From: an uncultured Bacilli bacterium
GTDB taxonomy: Bacteria; Bacillota_I; Bacilli_A; RF39; UBA660
DNA: 64,000 nt
Direction of reading: 5' to 3'
Assembly (NCBI GenBank): GCA_934102355.1
Contig: CAKOSO010000003.1
Span: 1-64,000, forward strand
The translations under genes and the position numbers were made by a program. Position 1 is the stretch's first letter. Every line of letters starts with the position of its first letter. Under the pieces are notes generated by a model. It was not told the origin of the DNA and did not search any database. It was given only the letters and a program-made list of their open reading frames with translations. This document shows, piece by piece, positions 9,162 to 18,252 of this stretch.

Positions 9162-9866
9162 TTATTTTTCAATTATCTTTTTAATACTACTTATTTTAAA
9201 ATCAACATTTTTAATAATTGTTCTACAATATTCACATTTATTTCCAGTCACTATAGCACCACAATTTTGACACTTTTTAACATCTTCTTTTTCAAAATCT
9301 TTTCTAAATATAACTTCAAACTTTTCGGTAATTCTTGTATCTCTACTTCCTCTTATTATTCTTCCATCTTTATTAATTGTATAATTGATATAAGAAATTT
9401 TAATCATTGCTGAAACAACTTGCTTTGCAGTAGAAGTAAATGTTTCAAATATTGTCATTTCATCTTTTCTAATATTACTTATTATTCTTTTATTTCCTGC
9501 TTCTAGATCAAGTGTAATACCTGTATAATAATTTTGAAATAATTGCTTTGTACTTAGAGTTTTCAACATATTAAAATCAAGATTATTATAAGCAGTTTCA
9601 AAGTCTATAAATAAATTATAAAAATAATTTTTAAACGATTTTAAATCTTGAGTATTAAATTCCTCTAATTCTTTTTTAGTAATATCAGCATATCTATTCT
9701 TTTCATCTTGAAAACTTACATCTTGATAAATTTGATTATTTATTACATTATTTTTAAAGAAATTATGATTTATTTTTTTTCTAATACTATTTACAATCTT
9801 TAGAAAAACAAAATAAAAAGTAAAAATAAAAAATAAAGTTCTAAAAACAATAAGTAAATATTCCAT
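9162..9866 (-). CDS. TIM44-like domain membrane protein with zinc ribbon
   Basis: 234 residues from the ATG at 9866, which has AGGAGG 6 bases upstream on the minus strand; the longer frame adds 25 residues with no better signal. An N-terminal hydrophobic segment (about 2-22) is followed by a basic linker, then a region (about 75-205) with the TIM44-like pattern (TKKELEEFNTQDLKSFKNYFYNLFIDFETAYNNLD, with LxTKQLFQNY), and finally a four-cysteine zinc ribbon (CQNCGAIVTGNKCEYC). TIM44-like domains in bacteria occur in membrane-tethered proteins of unclear role. The domain call is moderately sure. Confidence 0.65.
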   Translation of the reverse strand: MEYLLIVFRTLFFIFTFYFVFLKIVNSIRKKINHNFFKNNVINNQIYQDVSFQDEKNRYADITKKELEEFNTQDLKSFKNYFYNLFIDFETAYNNLDFNMLKTLSTKQLFQNYYTGITLDLEAGNKRIISNIRKDEMTIFETFTSTAKQVVSAMIKISYINYTINKDGRIIRGSRDTRITEKFEVIFRKDFEKEDVKKCQNCGAIVTGNKCEYCRTIIKNVDFKISSIKKIIEK

Positions 9867-9974
9867 AAACATCCTCCTATCTTTAAAGTAATTATAACTC
9901 ATCAGTTTTTTTATACAAAGTATTTTCAAAAAGAAAATCAAGTATACAGTAAAGTACCAGAAGTAATTGAAACT

Positions 9975-10007
9975 AAAAAAAGGTGATCAATTCACCTTTA
10001 TTTTTTT
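9975..10007 (-). terminator. Terminator of the YigZ-type gene
   Basis: AGGTGA and TCACCT stems flanked by A and T runs. It works on the minus strand directly after the stop codon at 9987 and overlaps the gene's last codons. Confidence 0.65.
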
Positions 10008-10547
10008 ATCCAAATTATTTTTAAATTCTTCTTGTTTATCCTTTGAAACCCTAACAATATATTTTATGTTATCCTTAAATTCTTTTGATATAACATCAAC
10101 ATCTTTAGTACATTTATCAATTAATTTTTGATTATCATAAGAAGTTTCTAAAGTCATTTCTTCATATTCTACAAATGGTATAACATTTGTTTCCTTTAAT
10201 GCTTGAGAAACAGATTTTGAATATGCTCTAACAAGACCTCCAGCACCAAGTTTTATGCCTCCAAAATATCTTATAACAATTGCAATAATATTCGTTAAAT
10301 TATTCTTCTCTAATACATTAAGCATAGGAAGTCCAGCAGTTCCACTAGGTTCATTATCATCACTAAACTTTCTTTGATTATTAAGTATATATGCATAGCA
10401 ATAATGGGTAGCATCTTTATAATCACCCTTAATTTTTTCAAAAACATTATTTATATCATCAATACTTTCTACATAAAATAAAAGGCATATAAACCTTGAT
10501 TTTTTTATTTCAATTTCACATGAAACATTTTTATTAATAACTAGCAC
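9987..10547 (-). CDS. YigZ/IMPACT family protein
   Basis: 186 residues. The N-terminal IMPACT domain has the family signature: KKSRFICLL, then HYCYAYIL, SDDNEPSGTAGLPML and IVIRYFGGIKLGAGGLVRAYS. The C-terminal UPF0029-type domain (about 125-186) is shorter and ferredoxin-like. The start appears to be a GTG codon, with AGGTGG upstream. Members are widespread in bacteria and related to eukaryotic IMPACT; the molecular role is not established. It is divergent from asnS. Confidence 0.9.
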   Translation of the reverse strand: MLVINKNVSCEIEIKKSRFICLLFYVESIDDINNVFEKIKGDYKDATHYCYAYILNNQRKFSDDNEPSGTAGLPMLNVLEKNNLTNIIAIVIRYFGGIKLGAGGLVRAYSKSVSQALKETNVIPFVEYEEMTLETSYDNQKLIDKCTKDVDVISKEFKDNIKYIVRVSKDKQEEFKNNLDKKIKVN

Positions 10548-10623
10548 AAAATATCACCACCTAAATTATATAAATTTAAAGAGATATTTTCAATAAAAAG
10601 ACATTATTTTACTATTTTGACAA

Positions 10624-10652
10624 TTGACAAAATAAATAAAAATACTTATACT
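10624..10652 (+). promoter_or_regulatory. Sigma-A promoter of the asnS T-box transcript
   Basis: TTGACA at 10624-10629 and TATACT at 10647-10652 are separated by exactly 17 bp, a near-consensus vegetative promoter. Transcription would start near 10659, just ahead of the T-box leader. Confidence 0.85.
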
Positions 10653-10658
10653 GAAACT

Positions 10659-10890
10659 ATCAACAAAGAAGGAGAAAAGTAATATTAACAAACTTAAAAA
10701 AGCGAGTTAGGTTTGGTGAAAGCTAACAAGTCGGTTATTATGAAAAACACTCTGGAGTTGCCTACCGAATTAATAGTAGATTAGGCCGGATTATACCGTT
10801 ATAATATACGAGTGATTATTATATAATAATTAGGGTGGTACCGCGGAATTAACTAGTTTTCGTCCCTTTGGGGATTAAACTAGTTTTTAT
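10659..10890 (+). promoter_or_regulatory. T-box riboswitch leader of asnS
   Basis: The conserved T-box sequence AGGGTGGTACCGCGG is at 10832-10846, preceded by a long structured stem I region and followed by a terminator hairpin (AACTAGTTT...CCC TTTG GGG...AAACTAGTT, then T run, 10851-10890). The leader senses uncharged tRNA; given the downstream gene this should be tRNA-Asn. The specifier codon was not resolved by eye; GAATTAATAG near 10767 contains an AAT candidate. Binding of uncharged tRNA would favour the antiterminator and read-through into asnS. Confidence 0.93.
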
Positions 10891-10910
10891 TTTTAGAAAG
10901 GAAGAGAATT

Positions 10911-12296
10911 ATGAAAGCAATTTATTTGAAAGATTTATTTGACAATATCAAAGATATGGAAGGGCAAGAAGTAACATTAAATGGCTGGATAAAAAATCAT
11001 CGTAAACAAAAAGAATATGGATTCATAGATTTTTCTGATGGGACATGTTTTAAACATTTTCAAGTAGTTTATGACAACACTTTAAAAGATTTTGATGAAA
11101 TTCAAAAATATCATATTGGAAGTGCCATTAAAGTAAAAGGATTGATCATAAAATCAGAAGGAAAAGGGCAAGATTATGAGTTAAAACTAAAAGAAATAGA
11201 ATTACTTGGAGATTGTCCAGAAGATTATCCAATGCAACCAAAAAGACATACCATGGAATTCTTAAGAGAACAAGCTTATTTAAGACTTAGGACTAACATC
11301 TTTCAAGCAGTATTTAGAATAAGAAGTGTTGCTGCAATGGCAATTCATGAATATTTTCAAAGTAGAGGATATATTTATGCAAATACACCATTAATAACAA
11401 CAGCAGATTGTGAAGGATCAGATCAAATGTTTAAGGTAACAACTCTAGATTTTGATAACCTTCCAAAAAAAGATGGGAAAGTAGATTTAAGCAAAGACTT
11501 GTTTGGTAAAAAAGCATTTATAACAGGTAGTGGTCAACTTCACGGAGAAGCATTTGCTATGGCATTTAACAAAATTTATACATTTGGTCCAACCTTTAGA
11601 ACTGAAAAATCTAATACAAAAACACATGCAAATGAATTCTGGATGATAGAACCAGAAATAGCATTTTGTGATTTAAATGGTTTAATGGATATTGAAGAGG
11701 AAATGTTAAAATTTATCATTTCATATGTACTAGAAAAATGTCCAGATGAAATAGATTTCTGTGATAAATTTGTAGAAAATGGATTAAAAGAAAAATTAAC
11801 TAAGCTTGTTAATAGTAAATTCACAAGAATAACACATCATGATGTTATAGATATTTTAAAAAAAGCAAATGTAAAATGGGAATTTGAACCATCTTATGAT
11901 GAAGATATAGCTAAAGAACACGAAAAATATATAACAGAATACTTTAATGGACCGGTATTTGTAACTGATTGGCCAAAAGACATTAAAGCTTGGTATATGA
12001 AATTAAATGATGATAATAAAACAGTAGCAGCAGTAGACCTTGAAGTACCAGGAGCTGGTGAACTTATGGGAGGTTCACAACGTGAAGAAAATCTTGAAAA
12101 AATAGAAAAAAGAATTGAAGAATTTAAAGTTGATAAGGATACTATAGATTGGTATGTAAACTTAAGAAAGTATGGAGGATGTGTCCATTCAGGATTTGGA
12201 ATGGGATTTGAAAGATTAATCATTTATCTAACAGGAGTTGAAAATATAAGAGATGTTATAGCATTCCCAAGAACTCCAGGAAGTTGTGAATATTAA
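10911..12296 (+). CDS. asnS: Asparaginyl-tRNA synthetase
   Basis: 461 residues, the usual length. The N-terminal OB-fold anticodon-binding domain (about 10-105, with VTLNGWIKNHRKQKEYGFIDFSDG) is followed by the class II catalytic core with motif 2 (FGPTFRTEKSNTKTHANEFWMIEPE) and motif 3 (GFGMGFERLI). AsnRS charges tRNA-Asn with asparagine. The genome also carries gatCAB, which would then be needed mainly for Gln-tRNA. Expression is controlled by the T-box just upstream. A small membrane protein gene overlaps its stop codon. Confidence 0.97.
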   Translation: MKAIYLKDLFDNIKDMEGQEVTLNGWIKNHRKQKEYGFIDFSDGTCFKHFQVVYDNTLKDFDEIQKYHIGSAIKVKGLIIKSEGKGQDYELKLKEIELLGDCPEDYPMQPKRHTMEFLREQAYLRLRTNIFQAVFRIRSVAAMAIHEYFQSRGYIYANTPLITTADCEGSDQMFKVTTLDFDNLPKKDGKVDLSKDLFGKKAFITGSGQLHGEAFAMAFNKIYTFGPTFRTEKSNTKTHANEFWMIEPEIAFCDLNGLMDIEEEMLKFIISYVLEKCPDEIDFCDKFVENGLKEKLTKLVNSKFTRITHHDVIDILKKANVKWEFEPSYDEDIAKEHEKYITEYFNGPVFVTDWPKDIKAWYMKLNDDNKTVAAVDLEVPGAGELMGGSQREENLEKIEKRIEEFKVDKDTIDWYVNLRKYGGCVHSGFGMGFERLIIYLTGVENIRDVIAFPRTPGSCEY

Positions 12297-12475
12297 TGAA
12301 TAAGTTATCAAATATACTAATGATATTAGGAATACTATTTTACATAGTAATAGTGATACTTGATAGAGCATTTAAAAATACAATACCAGATATCTTATAT
12401 GTAATAGTTGCACTAATATCAATAGGGTTAATTATAATAAGTACTATAATAAAAAAACAAAATGATAAACATTGA
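12296..12475 (+). CDS. Small two-helix membrane protein
   Basis: 59 residues whose ATG overlaps the asnS stop codon (TAATG), so it is translationally coupled to asnS. It begins MNKLSNILMILGILFYIV and has two hydrophobic segments (about 5-22 and 34-51) with a lysine-rich tail. The family is not recognised. The coupling, the clean frame and the membrane pattern support a real gene, but its function is unknown. Confidence 0.6.
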   Translation: MNKLSNILMILGILFYIVIVILDRAFKNTIPDILYVIVALISIGLIIISTIIKKQNDKH

Positions 12476-12517
12476 TTAAAATAGTTTGTTAAACTATAAT
12501 ATAATTAGGAGGTTAAA

Positions 12518-13414
12518 ATGAAAAAACCAATAAAAATTATATTAATCATACTAGGAAGTTTAGCAGTAATTCTTCTAGCAATGTTTGTATTTGCAAAAAT
12601 TCTTGGAGCAGAATTAAGATTATATACAAGTAAGAATAATTTAAAAAGTATATATGAATATATTCCTTTAGAAAATATAGATAACATAAATATTTATTCT
12701 AAATTTGCAGATATTAACATTAAATCAACAGAAGAAGAAAATTTAAAAGTTGTAAAATATTACACAAATAATGATAATAGCTACGAAAAAGAAATATCAG
12801 ATAGCAATATATCTATATCTGACTTCAATAATTATAAATGCATAGGATTTTGTATCAATATGCCGCATTATGATATATTTATTCCTGCCTCTTATAAAGG
12901 AAATATAACAATAAAAACAGTAAGTGGTGATATTACTAGTTCTAAAGATTTAATAGCACCAGAACTTAATATAAAAACAACAAACGGCAACATTACGTTT
13001 GATAACACTATAAATACAAATACAATCAGTATTAATTCTGTAAGTGGAGATATAACTATAAATGATATAACAGCAGATCACTTAAATATAAGTACAACAA
13101 GTGGTGACTTAAACATAATAAACATTGATTCACCAACGAATATAATAACAACAGCTAGTGGTAATATAGCATTAAATAATTTAGTTGGTGGAATAGATAT
13201 TAATTCTATATCAGGTGATGTAAATATAAATTTACAAGAACTAATACTAAATAGTGAAATCAAAACAATAAGTGGTAATGTAGATATTAATACAAATGGA
13301 GAAATGAATTTAGAAACCGATACAATAACTGGAAATGTTAAAATAAATGGATCACTAACAAGTGGTAAAAAACTATTTATAAAAACAACAAGTGGAGATA
13401 TATCAGTTAAATAA
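12518..13414 (+). CDS. DUF4097-type beta-repeat membrane-anchored protein
   Basis: 298 residues: an N-terminal membrane segment (about 5-27), then a long right-handed beta-repeat domain in which ISGDV/TSGDI/SGNIT-type units recur roughly every 18-22 residues from about 125 to the end. This is the pattern of DUF4097 (putative adhesin, LiaG/YvlB-like) proteins, which in Firmicutes are often linked to envelope stress or surface display. The ribosome binding site AGGAGG is strong. A zinc-ribbon/TM2 protein follows after 21 bp. The exact role is unknown. Confidence 0.8.
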   Translation: MKKPIKIILIILGSLAVILLAMFVFAKILGAELRLYTSKNNLKSIYEYIPLENIDNINIYSKFADINIKSTEEENLKVVKYYTNNDNSYEKEISDSNISISDFNNYKCIGFCINMPHYDIFIPASYKGNITIKTVSGDITSSKDLIAPELNIKTTNGNITFDNTINTNTISINSVSGDITINDITADHLNISTTSGDLNIINIDSPTNIITTASGNIALNNLVGGIDINSISGDVNINLQELILNSEIKTISGNVDINTNGEMNLETDTITGNVKINGSLTSGKKLFIKTTSGDISVK

Positions 13415-13435
13415 AAAAGGAGAGGATAATAAAAT

Positions 13436-13768
13436 ATGGGAAAATATTGTACAAATTGTGGTAAAGAATTAAATGAAAATCAAGACGTATGTTTAAATTG
13501 TGGAGTAGCAACATCAAAAAGCACTGCTCAGAATAAAACAGGAAAATCAAAAGTAGCAGCAGGAATACTAGGAATACTTTTAGGATCATTTGGGGTACAT
13601 AACTTTTATTTAGGATATACTGGAAAAGCAATAGCACAGCTTTTAATAAGTGTATTATCTTGCTTTACATTATCAGCAGTATCAGCAATTTGGGGATTAG
13701 TTGAAGGAATCTTAATTCTAACTGGATCAATAAATACTGATGCTGATGGAAAACCATTAAGTGACTAA
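13436..13768 (+). CDS. Zinc-ribbon TM2 domain membrane protein
   Basis: 110 residues. An N-terminal four-cysteine zinc ribbon (CTNCGKELNENQDVCLNCG) is followed by a TM2 domain: two membrane helices with the motif GSFGVHNFYLGYTGKAIAQLL and a conserved Gly/Trp turn (AIWGLVEGI). Such proteins are common small membrane proteins in Firmicutes and lack a defined function. Its last codons overlap the start of the DUF2752 gene by 8 bases. Confidence 0.88.
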   Translation: MGKYCTNCGKELNENQDVCLNCGVATSKSTAQNKTGKSKVAAGILGILLGSFGVHNFYLGYTGKAIAQLLISVLSCFTLSAVSAIWGLVEGILILTGSINTDADGKPLSD

Positions 13769-14123
13769 GAAAAATAAAATATTAATACTATTTTTATACC
13801 TATTAATTGTATTAATATTTTTAATTTGCTTTAAATATAAAATTCCATGTGTCTTTAAAAAAATATTTAAAATACCTTGTCCAGCTTGTGGAATGACAAG
13901 AGCTTTTAAATCAATAATTATATTAGATTTTTATAGTGCTTTTAAGCATAACATTTTATCAATACCAATATTTATCTTATTAATTACTATACTTATACTA
14001 GATATCATTGATTTAGTATTTAAAAAAGACTATATAACAAAACTATTTAATATTATAAAGAAAAATTATCTAATAATAATCATATTATTGATCACAAGTT
14101 GGATAGTCAATTTATTAAAATAA
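13761..14123 (+). CDS. DUF2752 family membrane protein
   Basis: 120 residues with three hydrophobic segments and the DUF2752 signature FKIPCPACGMTRAF, which carries a CxxCGxTR motif, near residue 40. The start is a GTG that overlaps the preceding TM2 gene by 8 bases, so the two are probably translated together. DUF2752 and TM2 genes are often neighbours in Firmicutes; function unknown. Confidence 0.85.
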   Translation: MTKKNKILILFLYLLIVLIFLICFKYKIPCVFKKIFKIPCPACGMTRAFKSIIILDFYSAFKHNILSIPIFILLITILILDIIDLVFKKDYITKLFNIIKKNYLIIIILLITSWIVNLLK

Positions 14124-14166
14124 AAGAGATTCACAATCTTATTCCTTGATATGAGTCTCTTTTTTT
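14122..14166. terminator. Bidirectional terminator
   Basis: AAAAGAGA and TCTCTTTT arms separated by about 28 bases, with a T run on the plus strand and an A run on the other side, between convergent genes. Confidence 0.65.
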
Positions 14167-15054
14167 CATTTCTTTATCAATTTCATTTAATACAACAAAC
14201 TTTTTAACAAGCCATTTCGGTTCAATTAAATCATCAATCTTTGGGTCACCAGTTATTCTATTAACAACAATCTTTTCATTCAAATATTCTAGTTGATCAC
14301 AAACAATGTCAACATATTCATCACGTGTTAATATATGAAAATGATCATTCTCATAAAGTTTAGCAAGAGGAGTATCTTTTAATATATGTAACATATGAAT
14401 TTTAATCCCATCAATATTTAAATTATTTAAATACTTAACTGTATCAATCATCATTTCTTTTGTTTCAAAAGGAAGTCCATTAATAATATGAACAACTACT
14501 TTAATATTAGCATCCTTTAGTTTTCTATACATTGTAGAAAACTCATCTAAAGAATGTCCTCTGTTAATAAGTTTTGAAGTTTTGTCATGAATAGTTTGAA
14601 GACCAAGTTCTACAACTAAATCAGTCCTCATATTTAGTGTTTTTAAATACTCTAAACACTCATCACTAATAGCATCGCATCTTGTAGCAATATTAATTCC
14701 AACAACACCATCATAAGTTAAAACTTCTTCGTAACATTTTTTTAAATAATCTAAATTGCCATAAGTATTAGTGCCAGCTTGAAAATAAGCAATATATTTA
14801 GCGTCAGGCCATTTTTTTAACATAATATTTTTAACACTACTGAATTGTCCCTTTAAAGAAGAATTCTTATCACCAGCAAAATCACCACTAGCATTCTTAC
14901 AATAAATGCATCCACCATACGATTTTGTACCATCAATATTTGGACATGAACAACCAATATTTAAACTAACTTTAAAAACTTTACATCCATATCTCATTTT
15001 ATAATAGTAGTCCAAAGTATGGTATCTTTTATTTGAATTAGAATATTTAAACAT
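14131..15054 (-). CDS. Radical SAM protein, TIGR01212/YhcC family
   Basis: 307 residues from the ATG at 15054, which has GGTGG 5-8 bases upstream; the frame extends three codons further to a GTG that overlaps that ribosome binding site. The iron-sulfur cluster motif is the family's unusual form, CSCPNIDGTKSYGGCIYC, followed by FQAGTNTYG and ELGLQTIHDKT, all typical of TIGR01212 proteins. These resemble Elp3-type radical SAM enzymes without the acetyltransferase domain; the substrate is not established. It is transcribed alone on the minus strand. Confidence 0.9.
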   Translation of the reverse strand: MFKYSNSNKRYHTLDYYYKMRYGCKVFKVSLNIGCSCPNIDGTKSYGGCIYCKNASGDFAGDKNSSLKGQFSSVKNIMLKKWPDAKYIAYFQAGTNTYGNLDYLKKCYEEVLTYDGVVGINIATRCDAISDECLEYLKTLNMRTDLVVELGLQTIHDKTSKLINRGHSLDEFSTMYRKLKDANIKVVVHIINGLPFETKEMMIDTVKYLNNLNIDGIKIHMLHILKDTPLAKLYENDHFHILTRDEYVDIVCDQLEYLNEKIVVNRITGDPKIDDLIEPKWLVKKFVVLNEIDKEMKKRDSYQGIRL

Positions 15055-15183
15055 TACTACCACCTAGGTAAACATTATAGCATTTAAATTTAAATAAGTA
15101 AAAATATTAAATACATTCCCATAAATTTATTGAATAAATATATTAAAAATATTATAATAACTTTATAAAAAGGAGTGGTTTAT

Positions 15184-15567
15184 ATGCCAAAATATGTATT
15201 GTTAATAATTGAATTTTTAGTAGCTTTTATACTTGTATATTCTTATCATAGATTAATAATTATAAGAAAATATAAAAAATATAAAAGTGATAAACTGAAA
15301 AATAAAGATAAATATAAAATCCCATCAGAACTGATTTTATTTGGTCATATGATAGGAAAAGACTTAAGAGAAGGGAATGCAACATCAACATTGAATACAC
15401 TTGCAATAGTAAATTCAATCGATGTTGGTTTGATACTCGTTTTAACAGAAGTAACTAAATCTGTAACACTAAAGCTCATAATAGCACTAGTATCATGTTT
15501 AGTACTTGTTGTATTTAGTTATAAACTATTAAGTAAATATTACACCAAGAAAGAAAGGAAAAAATAA
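15184..15567 (+). CDS. Membrane protein of unknown function
   Basis: 127 residues from the ATG at 15184, 8 bases after AAGGAG; an upstream GTG at 15175 is less well placed. An N-terminal hydrophobic segment (about 3-22) is followed by a lysine-rich stretch, a soluble part (FGHMIGKDLREGNATSTLNTL) and two further hydrophobic segments near the C-terminus. No family is recognised. It lies 1 bp before leuS and is probably co-transcribed with it. Confidence 0.6.
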   Translation: MPKYVLLIIEFLVAFILVYSYHRLIIIRKYKKYKSDKLKNKDKYKIPSELILFGHMIGKDLREGNATSTLNTLAIVNSIDVGLILVLTEVTKSVTLKLIIALVSCLVLVVFSYKLLSKYYTKKERKK

Positions 15568-15568
15568 A

Positions 15569-17977
15569 ATGAATTATAGCGAAATAGAAAAAAAATGGCA
15601 AAATTATTGGGAGGAAAATGAATGCTTTAAAGCAGTAAATGGAAGCAATAAAAAACCATATTATATATTAGTAGAATTCCCATATCCATCAGGATCAGGA
15701 CTTCATGTAGGACATGTAAGAAGCTATACAGCTCAAGATGCAAAAGCAAGAATGAAAAGAATGCAAGGATATAATGTTTTATATCCAATGGGATGGGATG
15801 CTTTCGGAGCTCCAGCTGAACAATACGCAATAAAAAATCATATTCATCCAAAAGAAGCTGTAAAAGAAAATATTAAAACATTTAAAAGACAAATGAAGAC
15901 GCTAGGTTTTTCATTCGATTGGGATAGAGAGTTTTCAACAACAGATCCAGATTATTATAAATGGACACAATGGCAATTTCTAAAATTTTATGAAAACAAC
16001 ATGGCTTATAAAGCCACTGTACCTGTTAACTGGTGTCCAAATTGCAAAACAGTGTTGTCAAATGAAGATGCTGCTGGTGGAGTTTGTGAAAGATGCGGAA
16101 GCTCTGTTATTCAAAAAGAAAAAAGTCAATGGATGCTTAAGATGAGTGAATATGCAGAAGACTTATTAAAAGGTCTTGATGATACAAACTTTGCAGAAAA
16201 AGTAAAAATAGGACAAATAAACTGGATAGGAAAAAGTACCGGTGTTGAAGTAGATGTAGATATTGTAGATGGAGGAAAGTTTTCGATATTTACTACATGC
16301 ATCGAAACAATATATGGAGTCACATTCTTTGTAATAGCACCAGATGGTAAATTAGTAAAAGAATTAATGCCAAGAGTAGAGAATAAAGATGAAGTATTAA
16401 AATACATAAAAGAAACACAAAAGAAATCTAATATGGACAGAACACAGCTTAATAAAGAAAAAAGCGGTTGCATATTAAAAGGAATAGAAGCAATAAACCC
16501 AGTTAATGGTAAAAAAGTTCCAGTATTTATTGGAGATTTTGTTCTTGGAACTTATGGAACTGGTGCTGTAATGGCTGTACCATCACATGATCAAAGAGAT
16601 TTTGAATACGCAAAAGCACATAATATAGACATGATTCAAGTAATATCTGGTAAAGATGTATCTGAACAAGCTTATGAAAAAGATGAATATTTAAAAACTA
16701 ATCCAACTTTAATTAATTCAGAGGAATTTACGGGTTTGACTGTTTTAGAAGCAAAAGAAAGTATCACAAAAAAATTAGTTTCAAAAGGAATTGCAAGAGT
16801 TGTAAATAACTATAAAATGCGTGATTGGATATTCTCAAGACAAAGATTCTGGGGAGAACCAATTCCAATGATAAATTGTCCAAAATGTGGTTGGGTCCCA
16901 GTTCCAGAAAATGAACTTCCAATATTACTTCCAGATGTAGCTGAATATGAACCAACTGATGATGGAGAAAGTCCACTTGCAAAAATTACCGATTGGGTAA
17001 ATTGTAAATGTCCAAAATGTGGAATGGATGCAAAAAGAGAAACTGATACAATGCCTAACTGGGCAGGATCAAGTTGGTATTTCTTAAGATTTATGGATCC
17101 ACATAATGAAAAAGAGTTTGCATCAATGGATGCTATGAAATATTGGAACAGAGTAGATTGGTATAATGGCGGAATGGAACACACAGCAAGACATCTATTA
17201 TACGCAAGATTCTGGATACAATTCTTATATAATATAGGACTAGTTCCAAATAAAGAAATGATTTGGACAAGAGTATCTCATGGAATGGTTTTAGGTTCAA
17301 ACAATGAGAAAATGAGCAAGAGTAAAGGCAATGTAATTAACCCAGATGACATAGTTTCAGAATATGGAGCAGACGCTTTAAGATTATATGAAATGTTTAT
17401 GGGTGATTATGAACAAGACGCCCCTTGGAGTACAGATTCATTAAAAGGATGTAAAAGATTCATAGATAAAATAATAAGAATAAAAGATGAAATAAATGAT
17501 AAAGAAGGATATACAAAATCATTAGAAAAAATCCAAAATCAAACCATAAAAAAAGTAACATACGATTTAGAAAATATGAACTATAATACAGCAGTATCTG
17601 CCTTAATGATACTTGCAAATGCATATGTAGAAGAAAAATCAATTACAAAAGATGATTTTACATTACTACTTACACTTTTAAACCCAATTGCACCACATAT
17701 AACTGAAGAGTTAAATGAAATGATTGGAAATAACCCAATCGTAACATATTCATGGCCAGTATATGATGAGAGCAAGATGGAAGATAGTGAAGTAAAAATT
17801 GCTGTTTCAGTAAATGGTAAATTAAGAGCAACAATAAATGTTGAAAAAGATGCTGAAGAAGATACAGTAAAATCTATTGCATTAGAAAATGATAATATTA
17901 AAAAACATATTGAAGGAAAAGAAATCGTAAAGATAATTTTTGTTAAAAATAAAATAATAAATATTGTTGTAAAATAA
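15569..17977 (+). CDS. leuS: Leucyl-tRNA synthetase
   Basis: 802 residues, the bacterial LeuRS length. Class I signatures are present: HVGH within GSGLHVGHVRSYTAQD (near 45) and KMSKSKGN (near 581). Two CxxC zinc-type pairs (CPNC/CERC and CPKC) and the CP1 editing domain (about 220-410, with GTGAVMAVPSHDQRD) are intact. The C-terminal anticodon-binding domain ends with the usual small fold (VAVSVNGKLRATI). It charges tRNA-Leu. It starts 1 bp after the preceding membrane gene and ends at a strong terminator. Confidence 0.98.
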   Translation: MNYSEIEKKWQNYWEENECFKAVNGSNKKPYYILVEFPYPSGSGLHVGHVRSYTAQDAKARMKRMQGYNVLYPMGWDAFGAPAEQYAIKNHIHPKEAVKENIKTFKRQMKTLGFSFDWDREFSTTDPDYYKWTQWQFLKFYENNMAYKATVPVNWCPNCKTVLSNEDAAGGVCERCGSSVIQKEKSQWMLKMSEYAEDLLKGLDDTNFAEKVKIGQINWIGKSTGVEVDVDIVDGGKFSIFTTCIETIYGVTFFVIAPDGKLVKELMPRVENKDEVLKYIKETQKKSNMDRTQLNKEKSGCILKGIEAINPVNGKKVPVFIGDFVLGTYGTGAVMAVPSHDQRDFEYAKAHNIDMIQVISGKDVSEQAYEKDEYLKTNPTLINSEEFTGLTVLEAKESITKKLVSKGIARVVNNYKMRDWIFSRQRFWGEPIPMINCPKCGWVPVPENELPILLPDVAEYEPTDDGESPLAKITDWVNCKCPKCGMDAKRETDTMPNWAGSSWYFLRFMDPHNEKEFASMDAMKYWNRVDWYNGGMEHTARHLLYARFWIQFLYNIGLVPNKEMIWTRVSHGMVLGSNNEKMSKSKGNVINPDDIVSEYGADALRLYEMFMGDYEQDAPWSTDSLKGCKRFIDKIIRIKDEINDKEGYTKSLEKIQNQTIKKVTYDLENMNYNTAVSALMILANAYVEEKSITKDDFTLLLTLLNPIAPHITEELNEMIGNNPIVTYSWPVYDESKMEDSEVKIAVSVNGKLRATINVEKDAEEDTVKSIALENDNIKKHIEGKEIVKIIFVKNKIINIVVK

Positions 17978-18010
17978 AGACATAAGTGAAACTAGCTTAT
18001 GTCTTTTTTC
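17977..18010 (+). terminator. Terminator after leuS
   Basis: AAGACATAAG and CTTATGTCTT form a perfect 10-bp stem with a 9-base loop, followed by a T run. Confidence 0.9.
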
Positions 18011-18057
18011 GACAGTAAAAATTAACTTAAAATATTATTATTTTCATGGAGGTATTT

Positions 18058-18225
18058 ATGAAAGTAAAAGTATTTGATGAAGAAAGCGAAAAGGATTTAG
18101 AAGAAGAATTAAACGACTTTTTAGAAGACCATGAAAACATAATAGATATAAAATATCAGGTCAGCGTATCAGTATTTTCAGAAGAACAAATCTATTGTTT
18201 TTCTGCACTAGTAATGTACAAATAA
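18058..18225 (+). CDS. Cse60-like small protein (DUF2758)
   Basis: 55 residues: begins MKVKVFDEE, then DLEEELNDFL, DIKYQVSVSVF, and ends QIYCFSALVMYK. From memory of the family this matches the Cse60/DUF2758 proteins of Bacillus, which are small and controlled by the early mother-cell sigma factor in sporulation. A strong GGAGG lies 7 bases before the ATG. It stands alone between two terminators, so it has its own promoter. The family assignment is fairly sure; a role in sporulation here is inference. Confidence 0.75.
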   Translation: MKVKVFDEESEKDLEEELNDFLEDHENIIDIKYQVSVSVFSEEQIYCFSALVMYK

Positions 18226-18252
18226 AAAAGAAAGAATTAACTTTCTTTTTTT
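18225..18252. terminator. Bidirectional terminator
   Basis: AAAAAGAAAG and CTTTCTTTTT with a 6-base loop between convergent genes; T runs on both strands. Confidence 0.85.
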
